Assembly: GCA_963529665.1 (NCBI GenBank)
Contig: CAUSAG010000018.1
Location: forward strand, 1 to 45,826
Direction of reading: 5' to 3'
DNA length: 45,826 nt
Origin: Kingella_B sp963529665
GTDB taxonomy: Bacteria > Pseudomonadota > Gammaproteobacteria > Burkholderiales > Neisseriaceae
The position numbers and the translations under genes were made by a program. The notes below the pieces were generated by a model, which was given only the letters and a program-made list of their open reading frames with translations, had not been told where the DNA came from and ran no database searches. This document shows, one piece after another, positions 15,841 to 24,059 of the stretch (the stretch's first letter is position 1; each line of letters opens with the position of its first letter).

Positions 15841-16572
15841 ATGACCCAAGTTTCCCATCTTCATGTATCAGGTTTGCAAAAAACCTTCAAAAAACGCCAA
15901 GTTGTTAAAGACTTCTCGCTAGACATCAGCAGCGGAGAAGTAATCGGCTTACTTGGGCCCAATGGCGCGGGCAAAACCACCAGCTTTTATATGATTGTGG
16001 GACTGATTGCCGCCGATGCAGGCAGCATCACACTCAACGGCGAAGAGCTGCGCCATAGCCCCATCCACCAACGCGCCCAAGCAGGCATCGGCTATCTACC
16101 GCAAGAAGCATCCATCTTCCGCAAAATGACGGTAGAACAAAACATCCGCGCCATTTTGGAAATTCGCCTGCGCGATAAACATCAAATTGAAACCCAGCTC
16201 AACAAACTGCTCGCCGATCTCAACATTGAACGCCTGCGCCACAGCCCTGCGCCTGCCCTATCAGGGGGCGAACGCCGCCGCGTAGAAATCGCCCGCGTGC
16301 TGGCGATGCAGCCAAGATTTATTTTGTTAGACGAACCCTTTGCCGGCGTCGATCCCATCGCCGTGATAGATATTCAAAAAATCATTGAATTTTTGAAAGA
16401 ACGCGGCATCGGCGTGCTCATCACCGACCACAACGTGCGCGAAACCCTGCGCATTTGCGACCGCGCCTACATCATCAGCGATGGCACCGTGCTTGCCACA
16501 GGCAAACCCGAAGAGCTGGTGAATAACGAACAAGTCCGAGCCGTTTATCTCGGTGAAAATTTTGATTACTAA
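15841..16572 (+). CDS. lptB: LPS export ABC transporter ATP-binding protein LptB
   Basis: The 243-residue cytoplasmic ATPase powers lipopolysaccharide extraction with LptF/LptG. Walker A is GPNGAGKTT (39-47), the signature LSGGERRR starts at 140, and Walker B is FILLDEPF with Asp164/Glu165, followed by the H-loop LITDHN. The C-terminal YLGENFDY is typical of LptB. rpoN follows after 20 bases, an order conserved in many proteobacteria. lptF and lptG are not in the window. Confidence 0.97.
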   Translation: MTQVSHLHVSGLQKTFKKRQVVKDFSLDISSGEVIGLLGPNGAGKTTSFYMIVGLIAADAGSITLNGEELRHSPIHQRAQAGIGYLPQEASIFRKMTVEQNIRAILEIRLRDKHQIETQLNKLLADLNIERLRHSPAPALSGGERRRVEIARVLAMQPRFILLDEPFAGVDPIAVIDIQKIIEFLKERGIGVLITDHNVRETLRICDRAYIISDGTVLATGKPEELVNNEQVRAVYLGENFDY

Positions 16573-16592
16573 CACAACAACAATAATAAGTT

Positions 16593-17954
16593 ATGAGCAG
16601 TACAAACATCCAACTCAAACTCAGGCAAACCCAGCAGCTCAGCCAAAATATGCAGCAATCCTTGCGTATTTTGCAGATGTCGGGCATTGAAATTGAACGC
16701 GAAGTAGAAGACTGGCTCGCCGATAACCCCCTGCTTGACCGTGTAGAGCAGCCTGAAAAAACATACGAACCACCGCAAACCACCGTGGACATCGCCAAGC
16801 GCGGCGTTAGCTTGGATGATGACGACAGCAGCGCGTGGGAAAACCTTGCCCAAGAAGAAACGCTCAATTCCTATTTGCACAAGCAAGTTGCCGAGCATCC
16901 GCTCACGCCATCCGAAGCTGCCCGCGTGCATATTCTGATTGATTTTTTGGACGACAAAGGCTATCTCACCGAATCCATAGAAGAAATCATTGAACACACG
17001 CCGCTGGAATGGATGCTGGAAGAAGACGACATGGAAATCGCGTTGGAGCATCTGCGCGCTTTCGACCCCGCTGGCATCGCCACGCCAGATTTAACCCAAT
17101 CGCTGCTGTATCAGCTGGATCGTTTGCCGCTATCCGATGCTCGCCGTTGCGCCGCGCAAATTATCACGCGCCATCTAGACCAAATTACGCAAAATATGCC
17201 CAAAAACATCAATCGATTCAGCAAATTATTGCCAGAATACAGCGAAACCGTGTTGTGCGACGCGCTGGAAATCATCACCAACCTGCGCCCCTATCCCTCC
17301 TACGGCTTTGCCAGCGAAGAACCCACCCAATACGTTCGCCCCGACGTGTTCGTGCAAAAGAACGACAAGGGCGAGTGGTATGCCATCAGCAACGAAGAAT
17401 CGCTGCCCCAAATCAAAATCAACACCGAAATCATCGAAGCCCTGCAAGAAGAAAGCAACCTAGACCCCATTTGGCGCGAGAAAATCAACGGCGCGAAACA
17501 AAAAATTGATATGTTGCAGCAGCGCAAAAGCACCATCCTGCGTGTTGCCGAATACATCCTTGCCCATCAACAAGATTTTTTCTATTTTGGCGAGATTGGT
17601 TTAGTGCCTATGTTGTTGAAAGATTGCGCGAAACATCTGGAACTCGCCGAATCCACTATCTCGCGCGCGGTGAGCAATAAATATCTGGCTTGTCCGCAAG
17701 GATTATTTGCATTGCGCTATTTTTTCAGCCAAAATGCAGCCATCAACGACAGCGAAACAGGCAATGCCATCAGCGCCAACGCCATTAAGTCGGTTATCGC
17801 GCAAATCGTTGAACATGAAGACAAAACTAAGCCGCACAGCGATTGTTCATTGCATCGCTTGCTGCAACAGCAAGGCATCAATATCGCGCGGCGCACTGTC
17901 GCAAAATACCGTGAACAACTTGGCATTCCTACCGTGCAACAGCGTCGTGAATAA
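16593..17954 (+). CDS. rpoN: RNA polymerase sigma-54 factor
   Basis: The 453-residue sigma factor recognises -24/-12 promoters and needs an AAA+ activator. Region I is Gln-rich (LRQTQQLSQNMQQSLRILQM). A core-binding region follows. The DNA-binding end contains a helix-turn-helix (LELAESTISRAVSNKY) and an intact RpoN box, ARRTVAKYRE (432-441). An in-frame DUS gives EQPEK at about 51. No frameshift is seen; pathogenic Neisseria carry a degraded rpoN. In Kingella kingae sigma-54 with PilS/PilR is known to drive type IV pilus expression. Confidence 0.95.
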   Translation: MSSTNIQLKLRQTQQLSQNMQQSLRILQMSGIEIEREVEDWLADNPLLDRVEQPEKTYEPPQTTVDIAKRGVSLDDDDSSAWENLAQEETLNSYLHKQVAEHPLTPSEAARVHILIDFLDDKGYLTESIEEIIEHTPLEWMLEEDDMEIALEHLRAFDPAGIATPDLTQSLLYQLDRLPLSDARRCAAQIITRHLDQITQNMPKNINRFSKLLPEYSETVLCDALEIITNLRPYPSYGFASEEPTQYVRPDVFVQKNDKGEWYAISNEESLPQIKINTEIIEALQEESNLDPIWREKINGAKQKIDMLQQRKSTILRVAEYILAHQQDFFYFGEIGLVPMLLKDCAKHLELAESTISRAVSNKYLACPQGLFALRYFFSQNAAINDSETGNAISANAIKSVIAQIVEHEDKTKPHSDCSLHRLLQQQGINIARRTVAKYREQLGIPTVQQRRE

Positions 17955-18031
17955 GTTTCTTTCGCGCTTGGCAACGCCCAGCGGCGTTTTCAGGCTGCCT
18001 TTCCTAACCACTCTGTATAAGGAGTTGCATC

Positions 18032-18325
18032 ATGAATCTGAAAATCACTGGTCTCAATTTTGATGTTACCGAAGCCATCAAAGCGCGCGTAACCGAGAAA
18101 TTAGAACGTATTGCTCGCCACACCGACGGCATGATTTCGGCAACGATTACGCTTTCTGTGGAAAAAGTGCAAAGCAAGGCGACGGCGCAAGTGCATTTGG
18201 CGGGTAAGGATTTTTACGTTGAGGCGTTGGAAAATGGCGATAATATGTATGCGGCGATTGATAATATGTCGGATAAGTTAGACCGTGCGTTGTTGCAGCA
18301 TAAGGAGAAATCGCAGAATCGTTGA
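18032..18325 (+). CDS. hpf: ribosome hibernation promoting factor
   Basis: The 97-residue short-form HPF/RaiA-type protein binds the 30S decoding region and inactivates ribosomes in stationary phase. The beta-alpha-beta-beta-beta-alpha pattern and NLKITGLNFDVTEAIK start are typical. AAGGAG precedes the ATG. It follows rpoN, as in E. coli, where hpf is next to rpoN. No ptsN follows; a strong terminator closes the unit. Confidence 0.93.
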   Translation: MNLKITGLNFDVTEAIKARVTEKLERIARHTDGMISATITLSVEKVQSKATAQVHLAGKDFYVEALENGDNMYAAIDNMSDKLDRALLQHKEKSQNR

Positions 18326-18347
18326 TTGTGTGATGTGAAATGAGAAG

Positions 18348-18379
18348 AGACCGAGTGATTAAGATTGCTCGGTCTTTTT
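18348..18379 (+). terminator. hpf rho-independent terminator
   Basis: AGACCGAG (18348-18355) pairs perfectly with CTCGGTCT (18368-18375) across a 12-base loop and is followed by TTTT. Confidence 0.9.
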
Positions 18380-18461
18380 GGTTTTTCAGGCTGCCGTTGG
18401 CTAACTATTGGGGCAGCCTGAAAGTGCAGAAATGATTTTCAGGCTGCCTTGCTTGTTCTCA

Positions 18462-20243
18462 TCACTTAATCGCCAGCAGTTGCACAATCAGCAGCGAGAG
18501 GCGTTTGCGCTCTTCGTCGCTGGTTTCGAGCAGCGAGAGGCGTTGTTTGAGCTGGGCGATTTGTTTGTTTTTGAGTTCGGTGATGATTTTGGCGATGCCG
18601 TCTTGGAATTCTTGTTGTTTTTCTGCGCTGCTGTCGTCTAGGTCTTCTTTGCTTTGCAGGGCGTTGCGGAAGATGTGGTCTATGGTGTGGGCGAAGGGGG
18701 TGTTGCGGAAGTGTTCAATGGCTTGGGCGGCGGTCATGTTGGGGTGGCTTTGGTAGCTGTGGGCAAGGGCGATTAGGCAGGCGAAATCGCCTTGCGCGGG
18801 CAGGTAGTCGGGAATGGCGACGTGTTCTGCCCATTGAGGGTTGAGCAGCAGGGTGCGGATTTGGCGTTGCACAAGGGTGGCGGTTTCAGGCTGCCTGAAA
18901 CTTTCGCGCGGCAGGGTGTAGCGTTTGGCGGCAACGTGGCGTTGCGGTGCGGCTTGTCCCATTAGATAGGCGAGGTTGGTGGGGTCTATGCCTGTTTGCC
19001 CGCTGAGGTTTTGTTTGAGCAGGTAGGCGAGGGTGGGGGCTTGGGTGATTTGGGCGAGATGAGGGGCGGCGCGTTTGACCAGCTCGGCTTTGCCTTCTTG
19101 GCTGGCGAGGTCTAAATCGGTGGTGAGCGCGTCCCAAAAGTATTGCGATAGCGGGCGGCTTTGGTGCAACAGGGCTTCTTCAAAGCGGGCTTTGCCAAAT
19201 TGGCGCACGAAGCTGTCGGGGTCGTGTTCGGCGGGTAGGAAGAGAAAATGCAGGGCTTTGCCGTCTTTAAGCTGGGGCAGGGCGTTTTCCAGCGCGCGCC
19301 ATGCGGCTTTTTGCCCTGCCGCGTCGCCGTCGAAGCAGAAATAGATGTTGTCGGTTTGGCGGAACAGGATTTTGATGTGTTCGGCGGTGGTGGCGGTGCC
19401 CAGCGCGGCGACGGCGTATCCGATGCCGTATTGGGCGAGGGCGACGGTGTCCATGTAGCCTTCCACCACGAGGATGCGCCCTGCGTCTTTGATGGCTTGG
19501 CGGGCTTCGTATAGCCCGTAGAGGTTTTTGCCTTTGTCAAACAGCGGGGTGTCGGGGGAATTGAGGTATTTGGGTTTGCTGTCGTCTAATACGCGTCCGC
19601 CAAAGCCGATGATGCTGCCTGAAACGTTGCGGATGGGGAACATCAGGCGGTGGCGGAAGCGGTCGTATTGTTTGCCGTCTTGGTCTATCACCATGCCGCT
19701 GGCGATGAGTTCGCCGTTGGGATAGGGCTGGAAGACTTGGGCGAGCGGTGTCCAGCCGTCGGGGGCGTAGCCGATGCCGTAGCGGGCGATGATTTCGGGC
19801 GATAAGCCGCGCCCTGCGGCGTAGGCTTGGGCGGCGGAAAGCGGCAGTTGTTGCGCATAAAACGTGGCGGCGGCTTGCACGGCGCTTTCCAGTGTTTGCT
19901 GTTGTTGCTTGCGCGCGGCGCGTTCGGCGGCGTTTTCAGGCTGCGTGTTGCTGTCGTGTGGCACACTCATGCCAACGCGGTCGGCAAGCTGTTGCACGGC
20001 TTCGGGGAAGGTGAGCCCTTGGTGTTCCATGATGAAGCCGATGGCGGAGCCGTGCGCACCGCAGCCGAAGCAGTGGTAGAACTGTTTGCTGGGGCTGACG
20101 GAAAAGCTGGGGGATTTTTCTTTGTGAAATGGGCAGCACGCCATGTAGTTGGCGCCGCTTTTTTTGAGGGGGACGTAGTGGTCGATGATGTCCACGATGT
20201 CGGTTTTGGCGAGCAGGTCGTCGATGAAGCTGGATGGGATCAT
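18462..20243 (-). CDS. dnaG: DNA primase
   Basis: The 593-residue enzyme makes RNA primers at the replication fork. The zinc finger ligands are Cys37, His40, Cys58 and Cys61 (CPFH and CFGCG). The TOPRIM domain has Glu261 (VVEGYMD) and Asp305/Asp307 (CFDGDAAG). The C-terminal third is the helicase-binding domain. A dual-dialect DUS (18885) inserts RQPET near residue 448, between the RNA polymerase and helicase-binding domains. It converges on hpf with three DUS copies between. The usual rpsU/rpoD neighbours are absent here. Confidence 0.97.
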   Translation of the reverse strand: MIPSSFIDDLLAKTDIVDIIDHYVPLKKSGANYMACCPFHKEKSPSFSVSPSKQFYHCFGCGAHGSAIGFIMEHQGLTFPEAVQQLADRVGMSVPHDSNTQPENAAERAARKQQQQTLESAVQAAATFYAQQLPLSAAQAYAAGRGLSPEIIARYGIGYAPDGWTPLAQVFQPYPNGELIASGMVIDQDGKQYDRFRHRLMFPIRNVSGSIIGFGGRVLDDSKPKYLNSPDTPLFDKGKNLYGLYEARQAIKDAGRILVVEGYMDTVALAQYGIGYAVAALGTATTAEHIKILFRQTDNIYFCFDGDAAGQKAAWRALENALPQLKDGKALHFLFLPAEHDPDSFVRQFGKARFEEALLHQSRPLSQYFWDALTTDLDLASQEGKAELVKRAAPHLAQITQAPTLAYLLKQNLSGQTGIDPTNLAYLMGQAAPQRHVAAKRYTLPRESFRQPETATLVQRQIRTLLLNPQWAEHVAIPDYLPAQGDFACLIALAHSYQSHPNMTAAQAIEHFRNTPFAHTIDHIFRNALQSKEDLDDSSAEKQQEFQDGIAKIITELKNKQIAQLKQRLSLLETSDEERKRLSLLIVQLLAIK

Positions 20244-20305
20244 GGGTGAGCTTGATGCGAGGGTGTTAGGCAGCCTGAAAAAGGGTTGGGATGGGGTTTA
20301 ATGTT

Positions 20306-20339
20306 TTCAGGCTGCCTTTTGCGCGAGAGGCAGCCTGAA
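20306..20339 (-). terminator. inverted DUS pair after the J-like gene
   Basis: TTCAGGCTGCCT (20306-20317) and AGGCAGCCTGAA (20328-20339) form a 12-bp stem with a 10-base loop, directly downstream of the minus-strand stop at 20343. Confidence 0.7.
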
Positions 20340-20342
20340 AAT

Positions 20343-21074
20343 CTATTGCTCGGTTTTTTTGAGAAACAGGATGTAAATCAGCAGCAGCGTGGCAACGATG
20401 ATTTGGGCGTAGAGACCGATGCCGTAGGTGAGCACTTCTTTGGGCGTGCCCAGCCGTTCAAAAAAGGGTTTGACGCGTAGATAGTATTGCGCGTGAACCA
20501 GCAGGGCGAAAAGGGCGGACAGCATCAGCTCGGTGTAGGCAGGGGTTTTCTCTTGCTTGTCGTCTAGCCATACTTTGGCGGCGGTGGCGGCGAAGATGAT
20601 GGTGTTTACCCATGCGAGCAGGCGGAAGTTGAGCGAGATGCCCAGATAGCTTTTGAGCGGCGTGTTTGCCCACGGCAGCAGCCATGTGAGAATGGCGAGG
20701 GCGCATAGGGCGAGAATGATGTTGCGGCTGGAAAGCAGGGCATGATGGTTGGCAAGGGCAGGTGCGGCGCGGGATGCGCTGGCGCGGCGGTCGCTGTTGG
20801 CAGGCTGCGCTTTGCGTTGGGATTGCGGTTTTGACTTGGGCTGCGGCTGCGATTTGGCTGGCGCGGCAGCGGGCGGTTGGAAAAACGCGGGGTCGGCTTG
20901 GCGCAAGGCAGCATCGTAGGCGCGGCGTTTTTCGTTGTCGTATAGGGTGTCGCGGATTTCGTGCAGCACTTCAATCGGCACTTTGCCACTTTGGGCAGCG
21001 AGTTTGAGCTTGCCTTGGATGTCGGCTAGGCTGGCGTTGGGCGGAAGACGGAGAAATTTGTAGTAATTAGTCAT
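20343..21074 (-). CDS. J-domain-like membrane protein lacking HPD
   Basis: The 243-residue protein starts like a DnaJ domain (NYYKFLRLPPNASLADIQ...TLYDNEKRRAYDAAL, residues about 3-58) but has no His-Pro-Asp loop. That motif is required to stimulate Hsp70, so classical co-chaperone action is unlikely. A Ser/Gln/Lys-rich linker (about 75-105) follows, then four membrane segments, among them NIILALCALAILTWLLPW and IIVATLLLIYILFL. AGGAATCCC lies before the ATG. It could be a membrane adaptor that kept only the fold. It sits just upstream of dnaG on the same strand, separated by DUS. Confidence 0.75.
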   Translation of the reverse strand: MTNYYKFLRLPPNASLADIQGKLKLAAQSGKVPIEVLHEIRDTLYDNEKRRAYDAALRQADPAFFQPPAAAPAKSQPQPKSKPQSQRKAQPANSDRRASASRAAPALANHHALLSSRNIILALCALAILTWLLPWANTPLKSYLGISLNFRLLAWVNTIIFAATAAKVWLDDKQEKTPAYTELMLSALFALLVHAQYYLRVKPFFERLGTPKEVLTYGIGLYAQIIVATLLLIYILFLKKTEQ

Positions 21075-21110
21075 GGGATTCCTTGGGATAAGTTTGCAAG
21101 GTGGGGTGGT

Positions 21111-21761
21111 TTATTGATAGCGTACGTTTTCGGCGGCATCTATGTGGATTTTGCCTGCGCTTTGCAATGCTGCAAGCATTTCTTGTGCAAGTTTAGGGTT
21201 GCTGTGTTCGGTTAGCAGACGTAAGAGGTCGTGTTTTTTCTTGGGGCGATTTTTTTTCAGCAGGGCGAGCGCGGTGGTGATGTTGCTGCTGGGGCTGGGC
21301 GCTGGGGCGAAAGTGGGGGTGGGGGCAATTTGGGCAACGGCTTGTTGCACGCTTTGGGCGGCGTGTTCAATAAGCTGTTGTTCTGTTTGCGTGTTTGCTT
21401 TTTCAGGCTGCCTTGCTTGTTTGAGAAATTGGCGCGTGGCTTTGCCGAGTTTTTTCTTGTGCAACAGGCGAGCTTGGGGGTATTTGATTTGCAGTTGGTG
21501 CAAATAAGGGCGCAGTTTTTTGCGCGGGGAGACGATGGCGATTTGGGCGCTGGGGTGGTGTTGCAGGATGTCGGCGGCGGCTTGCGCGATGCTGCGGGCG
21601 GCTTTTTTGTTGGGCAAGACGTAGAGACTGTGGGGCTCTTCGGGCGCGAGCATGCGTTTGGCGCCTTTGAGGGTAACGAATAAGCCGACTTTGGCGCGGT
21701 GGTATGGGATTTTGTTTTTTGGGGTGGGGGCTTGGGCGAGGTCTAGTAGGAGGTGGGGCAT
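21111..21761 (-). CDS. unidentified basic protein, possibly nucleic-acid binding
   Basis: The 216-residue, Lys/Arg-rich protein has an N-terminal alpha/beta part (LLLDLAQAPTPKNKIPYHRA, then AQIAIVSPRKKLRPYLHQL) that recalls PIN- or NYN-like folds. It also has a Pro/Ala/Gln linker (about 125-160) and a C-terminal helical block (KKHDLLRLLTEHSNPKLA...LQSAGKIHID) that could be a winged helix. A DUS encodes ARQPEK near 117. GGAGTCCCCC precedes the ATG. The domain resemblance is by eye only, and the function is unknown. Confidence 0.65.
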   Translation of the reverse strand: MPHLLLDLAQAPTPKNKIPYHRAKVGLFVTLKGAKRMLAPEEPHSLYVLPNKKAARSIAQAAADILQHHPSAQIAIVSPRKKLRPYLHQLQIKYPQARLLHKKKLGKATRQFLKQARQPEKANTQTEQQLIEHAAQSVQQAVAQIAPTPTFAPAPSPSSNITTALALLKKNRPKKKHDLLRLLTEHSNPKLAQEMLAALQSAGKIHIDAAENVRYQ

Positions 21762-22401
21762 GGGGGACTCCTTTGTGGGGTGGGATTGATGGGTTTGGTT
21801 TTTCAGGCTGCCTATTGTGGCTAATGATTAAGGCAGCCTGAAAAGGGGATTGGTGCTTTGTGGTAAGCATCCGATTAGCTTTAACCATGCGTCTCGTGCC
21901 GACGGGGCACTTACTTTTCTTTGCTTCGCCAAAGAAAAGTAAGCAAAAGAAAGGCGACTGCAGTTGCAGGTTTGGCTACGCCAAACTTCCCTCGCTCCAC
22001 ACGATTTTTCGGGCGGACAAAAAACTCGCAGCTTCGCTGCTCAAACAGTTTTGTCCTTTCCCCCGAAAAATCGTGTTCCACTCGGCTGCGCCAGCAGGGA
22101 GGATGCTTTGTGGTAAAAGCTCGTTAAAGGCAACCTGAAAAAGGATTTGTGCCTTGGGGTAAGCGTTGGCGGCAGGATTAACCGTGTGGTTTTCAGGCTG
22201 CCTATTTATAGCGAGACGATGGTTGAGGCAGCCTGAAAATCAGTTTGCGCTTTGTTTGCTATTTCTATTTATCGCGCAGTAGGCAGCCTGAAAAAGCGAT
22301 CAAGCAATGTTTGATGCTCTTATTCTTAAACACGATGTAAACGATATCCATGCAAACGTATTTTCAGGCTGCCTACTCGTTCATGAGCCCATTCAACACG
22401 T
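21762..22401. other. non-coding region with tandem stem-loops and DUS
   Basis: This 640-base gap holds no credible gene. Plus-strand frames of 92 and 68 codons here run through palindromes and lack ribosome-binding sites. It contains kingDUS at both edges (about 21803, 21831, 22194, 22229, 22281 and 22363) and a structured repeat at 21907-22110, listed separately. Confidence 0.7.
21910..22075. repeat. structured repeat of three stem-loops
   Basis: The first stem has 14 perfect base pairs (21910-21923 with 21930-21943, loop CTTCGC). The second pairs GTTTGGC (21970-21976) with GCCAAAC (21980-21986). The third is a nested hairpin: a 14-bp outer stem (22000-22013 with 22062-22075), an 8-bp middle stem (22015-22022 with 22049-22056) and a GCAGC/GCTGC tip. 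Similar TTCG-looped, CTTTGCTTCGCCAAAG-type sequences are, from memory, dispersed in other proteobacterial genomes. It could be a non-autonomous mobile repeat or a structured RNA. Confidence 0.65.
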
Positions 22402-23049
22402 TCAATTTGGAATTGCCCCAGCAAACGCTTCAATAATCGGATTAAGCAGCGCATATTTGGTTTTAAGCGCGGCTTTGTTCACAATCAGGCGGCTGGATAT
22501 ATCGGCGATGTGTTCAACGGCTTCTAGGTTGTTGGCTTTGAGCGTGCCACCTGTGGAGACCAAATCCACGATGCAATCGCTTAATCCAACTAGGGGCGCG
22601 AGTTCCATTGAGCCGTAGAGTTTGATGATGTCCACGTGCACGCCTTTGGCGGCGAAGTGTTCGGCGGCGATGCTGGGGTATTTGGTGGCAACGCGCAGGC
22701 GTTTGCCTGCTTGCGAGGCGTGGGCGTAATCAAAGCCTTGTTGCACGGCAACCATCATGCGGCATTTGGCGATGTTGAGATCAAGCGGTTGGTACAGCCC
22801 TTCGCTGCCGTGTTCAATCAACACATCTTTGCCAGCGATGCCAAAGTCGGCGGCGCCGTATTGCACATAGGTGGGCACATCGCTGGCGCGCACGATAACA
22901 AGGCGGATATGGGGATGGTTGGTGCTGATGATGAGTTTGCGCGAGCTTTCGGGGGCTTCGCTGGGCACGATGCCTGCGGCGGCGAGCAGGGGCAGGGTCT
23001 CTTCAAAGATGCGTCCTTTGGATAGGGCGATGGTGAGCTGTTGGGTCAT
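22402..23049 (-). CDS. hisG: ATP phosphoribosyltransferase, short form
   Basis: The 215-residue catalytic subunit performs the first step of histidine synthesis, joining ATP and PRPP. It lacks the C-terminal regulatory domain of the long form, so it should need HisZ, which is not in the window. Motifs are LTIALSKGRI at the start, ADFGIAGKDVL, and the PRPP loop DLVSTGGTLKANNL. It stands alone, away from other his genes, as is common in Neisseriaceae. Confidence 0.95.
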   Translation of the reverse strand: MTQQLTIALSKGRIFEETLPLLAAAGIVPSEAPESSRKLIISTNHPHIRLVIVRASDVPTYVQYGAADFGIAGKDVLIEHGSEGLYQPLDLNIAKCRMMVAVQQGFDYAHASQAGKRLRVATKYPSIAAEHFAAKGVHVDIIKLYGSMELAPLVGLSDCIVDLVSTGGTLKANNLEAVEHIADISSRLIVNKAALKTKYALLNPIIEAFAGAIPN

Positions 23050-23123
23050 GCTGGGCTTTCATGGTTTTCAACCTTGCGCTTTGCGCTGCGGTATACCCCT
23101 TAGCTTTGCATAAGTTCACATGG

Positions 23124-23172
23124 CTAAATCAAAGATTTAGATGCTTACTTAATACCCAAATCAAAGATTTGG
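23124..23172. repeat. two related hairpins upstream of hisG
   Basis: CTAAATC-AAA-GATTTAG (23124-23140) and CCAAATC-AAA-GATTTGG (23156-23172) share the core AAATCAAAGATTT, 32 bases apart. They lie in the hisG upstream region (minus strand) and could be operators, an upstream leader structure or a dispersed repeat. Confidence 0.6.
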
Positions 23173-23218
23173 ACAAAGGGACAAGGCTGCCTTTGGGGTG
23201 CTTGCGCGCAGATTGGGC

Positions 23219-23242
23219 AAAAAGGGCGTGTGATACGCCCTT
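23219..23242 (-). terminator. SCO gene terminator
   Basis: On the minus strand AAGGGCGTATCACACGCCCTT forms a GC-rich hairpin followed by TTT, beginning six bases past the stop of the SCO gene. Confidence 0.8.
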
Positions 23243-23247
23243 GTGGT

Positions 23248-23973
23248 TTATTCAGCAAGCAGGGTTTTGATGTCGGCAACCAGCTGCGGAGCTTCTGCGC
23301 CAAAGCGTTCAAAGTAGGCGGCGTTGCCTTGTTTGTCTAGCAGATAGGTGCCTGATGAGTGATCCACGTTGTAGAGCTTGTCGGATTTGATGTCGGATTT
23401 GGCGGAGATGATGCGCCATAGTTGCTTGGCAAGGGCGATGTCGTTGCCGCCTGTGGTGTCGGTTAGCCCGATGATGTCAGGGTGGAATTGTTTAACGTAG
23501 AGCTTCATCAGCTCGGGCGTATCGCGCTCGGGGTCCACGCTCACGAATACCACGGCAACGTTTTTGGCATCGTCGCCCAGCTGTTTGAGTGTGTCGCTAT
23601 ACAACAGCAATTCGGTGGGGCAGATGTCGGGGCAATGGGTGTAGCCAAAGGATAACACGACCACTTTGCCTTTCAGGCTGCTGAGCGAGAGTGGTTTGCC
23701 GTTGGTGTCGGTTAGGGTGAAATCGCCGCCGATGTTGTCTTTGCGGATGTCGGTGCTCATGCTGCCATCGGCTTTGGGCGCGGCGGCGCTGGCTTGGCTA
23801 GCGGCTTTGGGCGCGCTGCTGGGCGCAGATGTGCTGGCGTTGCTGGCTGCGGCGGGTGTGCTGCTGGCATTATTGGCATTGTTGGCAGGCGCTGCGCTGT
23901 TGTTGGACGCGGAATCGCAAGCGCTAAGCGCGAAGGCGCTGGCAATCAGCGCGCTGATGAGTTTGTATTTCAT
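23248..23973 (-). CDS. SCO1/SenC family copper-binding lipoprotein
   Basis: The 241-residue lipoprotein has the lipobox LSAC near residue 18, an Ala/Ser/Asn-rich linker to about 65, and a thioredoxin-fold SCO domain. Copper ligands are Cys114, Cys118 (THCPDICP) and His205 (VDHSSGTYL). SCO proteins deliver copper to cytochrome oxidase or protect against oxidants. The start is ATG 23973, with AAAGGA upstream, rather than the further in-frame ATG at 24030 that lies before a DUS. In Neisseria a SenC-like protein is linked to oxidative stress defence. No oxidase gene is adjacent. Confidence 0.92.
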   Translation of the reverse strand: MKYKLISALIASAFALSACDSASNNSAAPANNANNASSTPAAASNASTSAPSSAPKAASQASAAAPKADGSMSTDIRKDNIGGDFTLTDTNGKPLSLSSLKGKVVVLSFGYTHCPDICPTELLLYSDTLKQLGDDAKNVAVVFVSVDPERDTPELMKLYVKQFHPDIIGLTDTTGGNDIALAKQLWRIISAKSDIKSDKLYNVDHSSGTYLLDKQGNAAYFERFGAEAPQLVADIKTLLAE

Positions 23974-24006
23974 GATGGAGTCCTTTCGGATGGGGAAAAT
24001 AGCGTT

Positions 24007-24045
24007 TTCAGGCTGCCTTTGCTGCGACAAAATAGGCAGCCTGAA
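24007..24045 (-). terminator. inverted DUS pair after the 5'-nucleotidase gene
   Basis: TTCAGGCTGCCT (24007-24018) and AGGCAGCCTGAA (24034-24045), with matching flanking GTTT/AAAC, lie between the 5'-nucleotidase stop at 24060 and the SCO start. Confidence 0.7.
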
Positions 24046-24059
24046 AACGGCTCACGCGA

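Noticed and set aside
21860..22138. 92-codon plus-strand frame in the structured repeat
   Set aside because: The frame is created by palindromes and has no ribosome-binding site; the stem-loops explain the sequence better.
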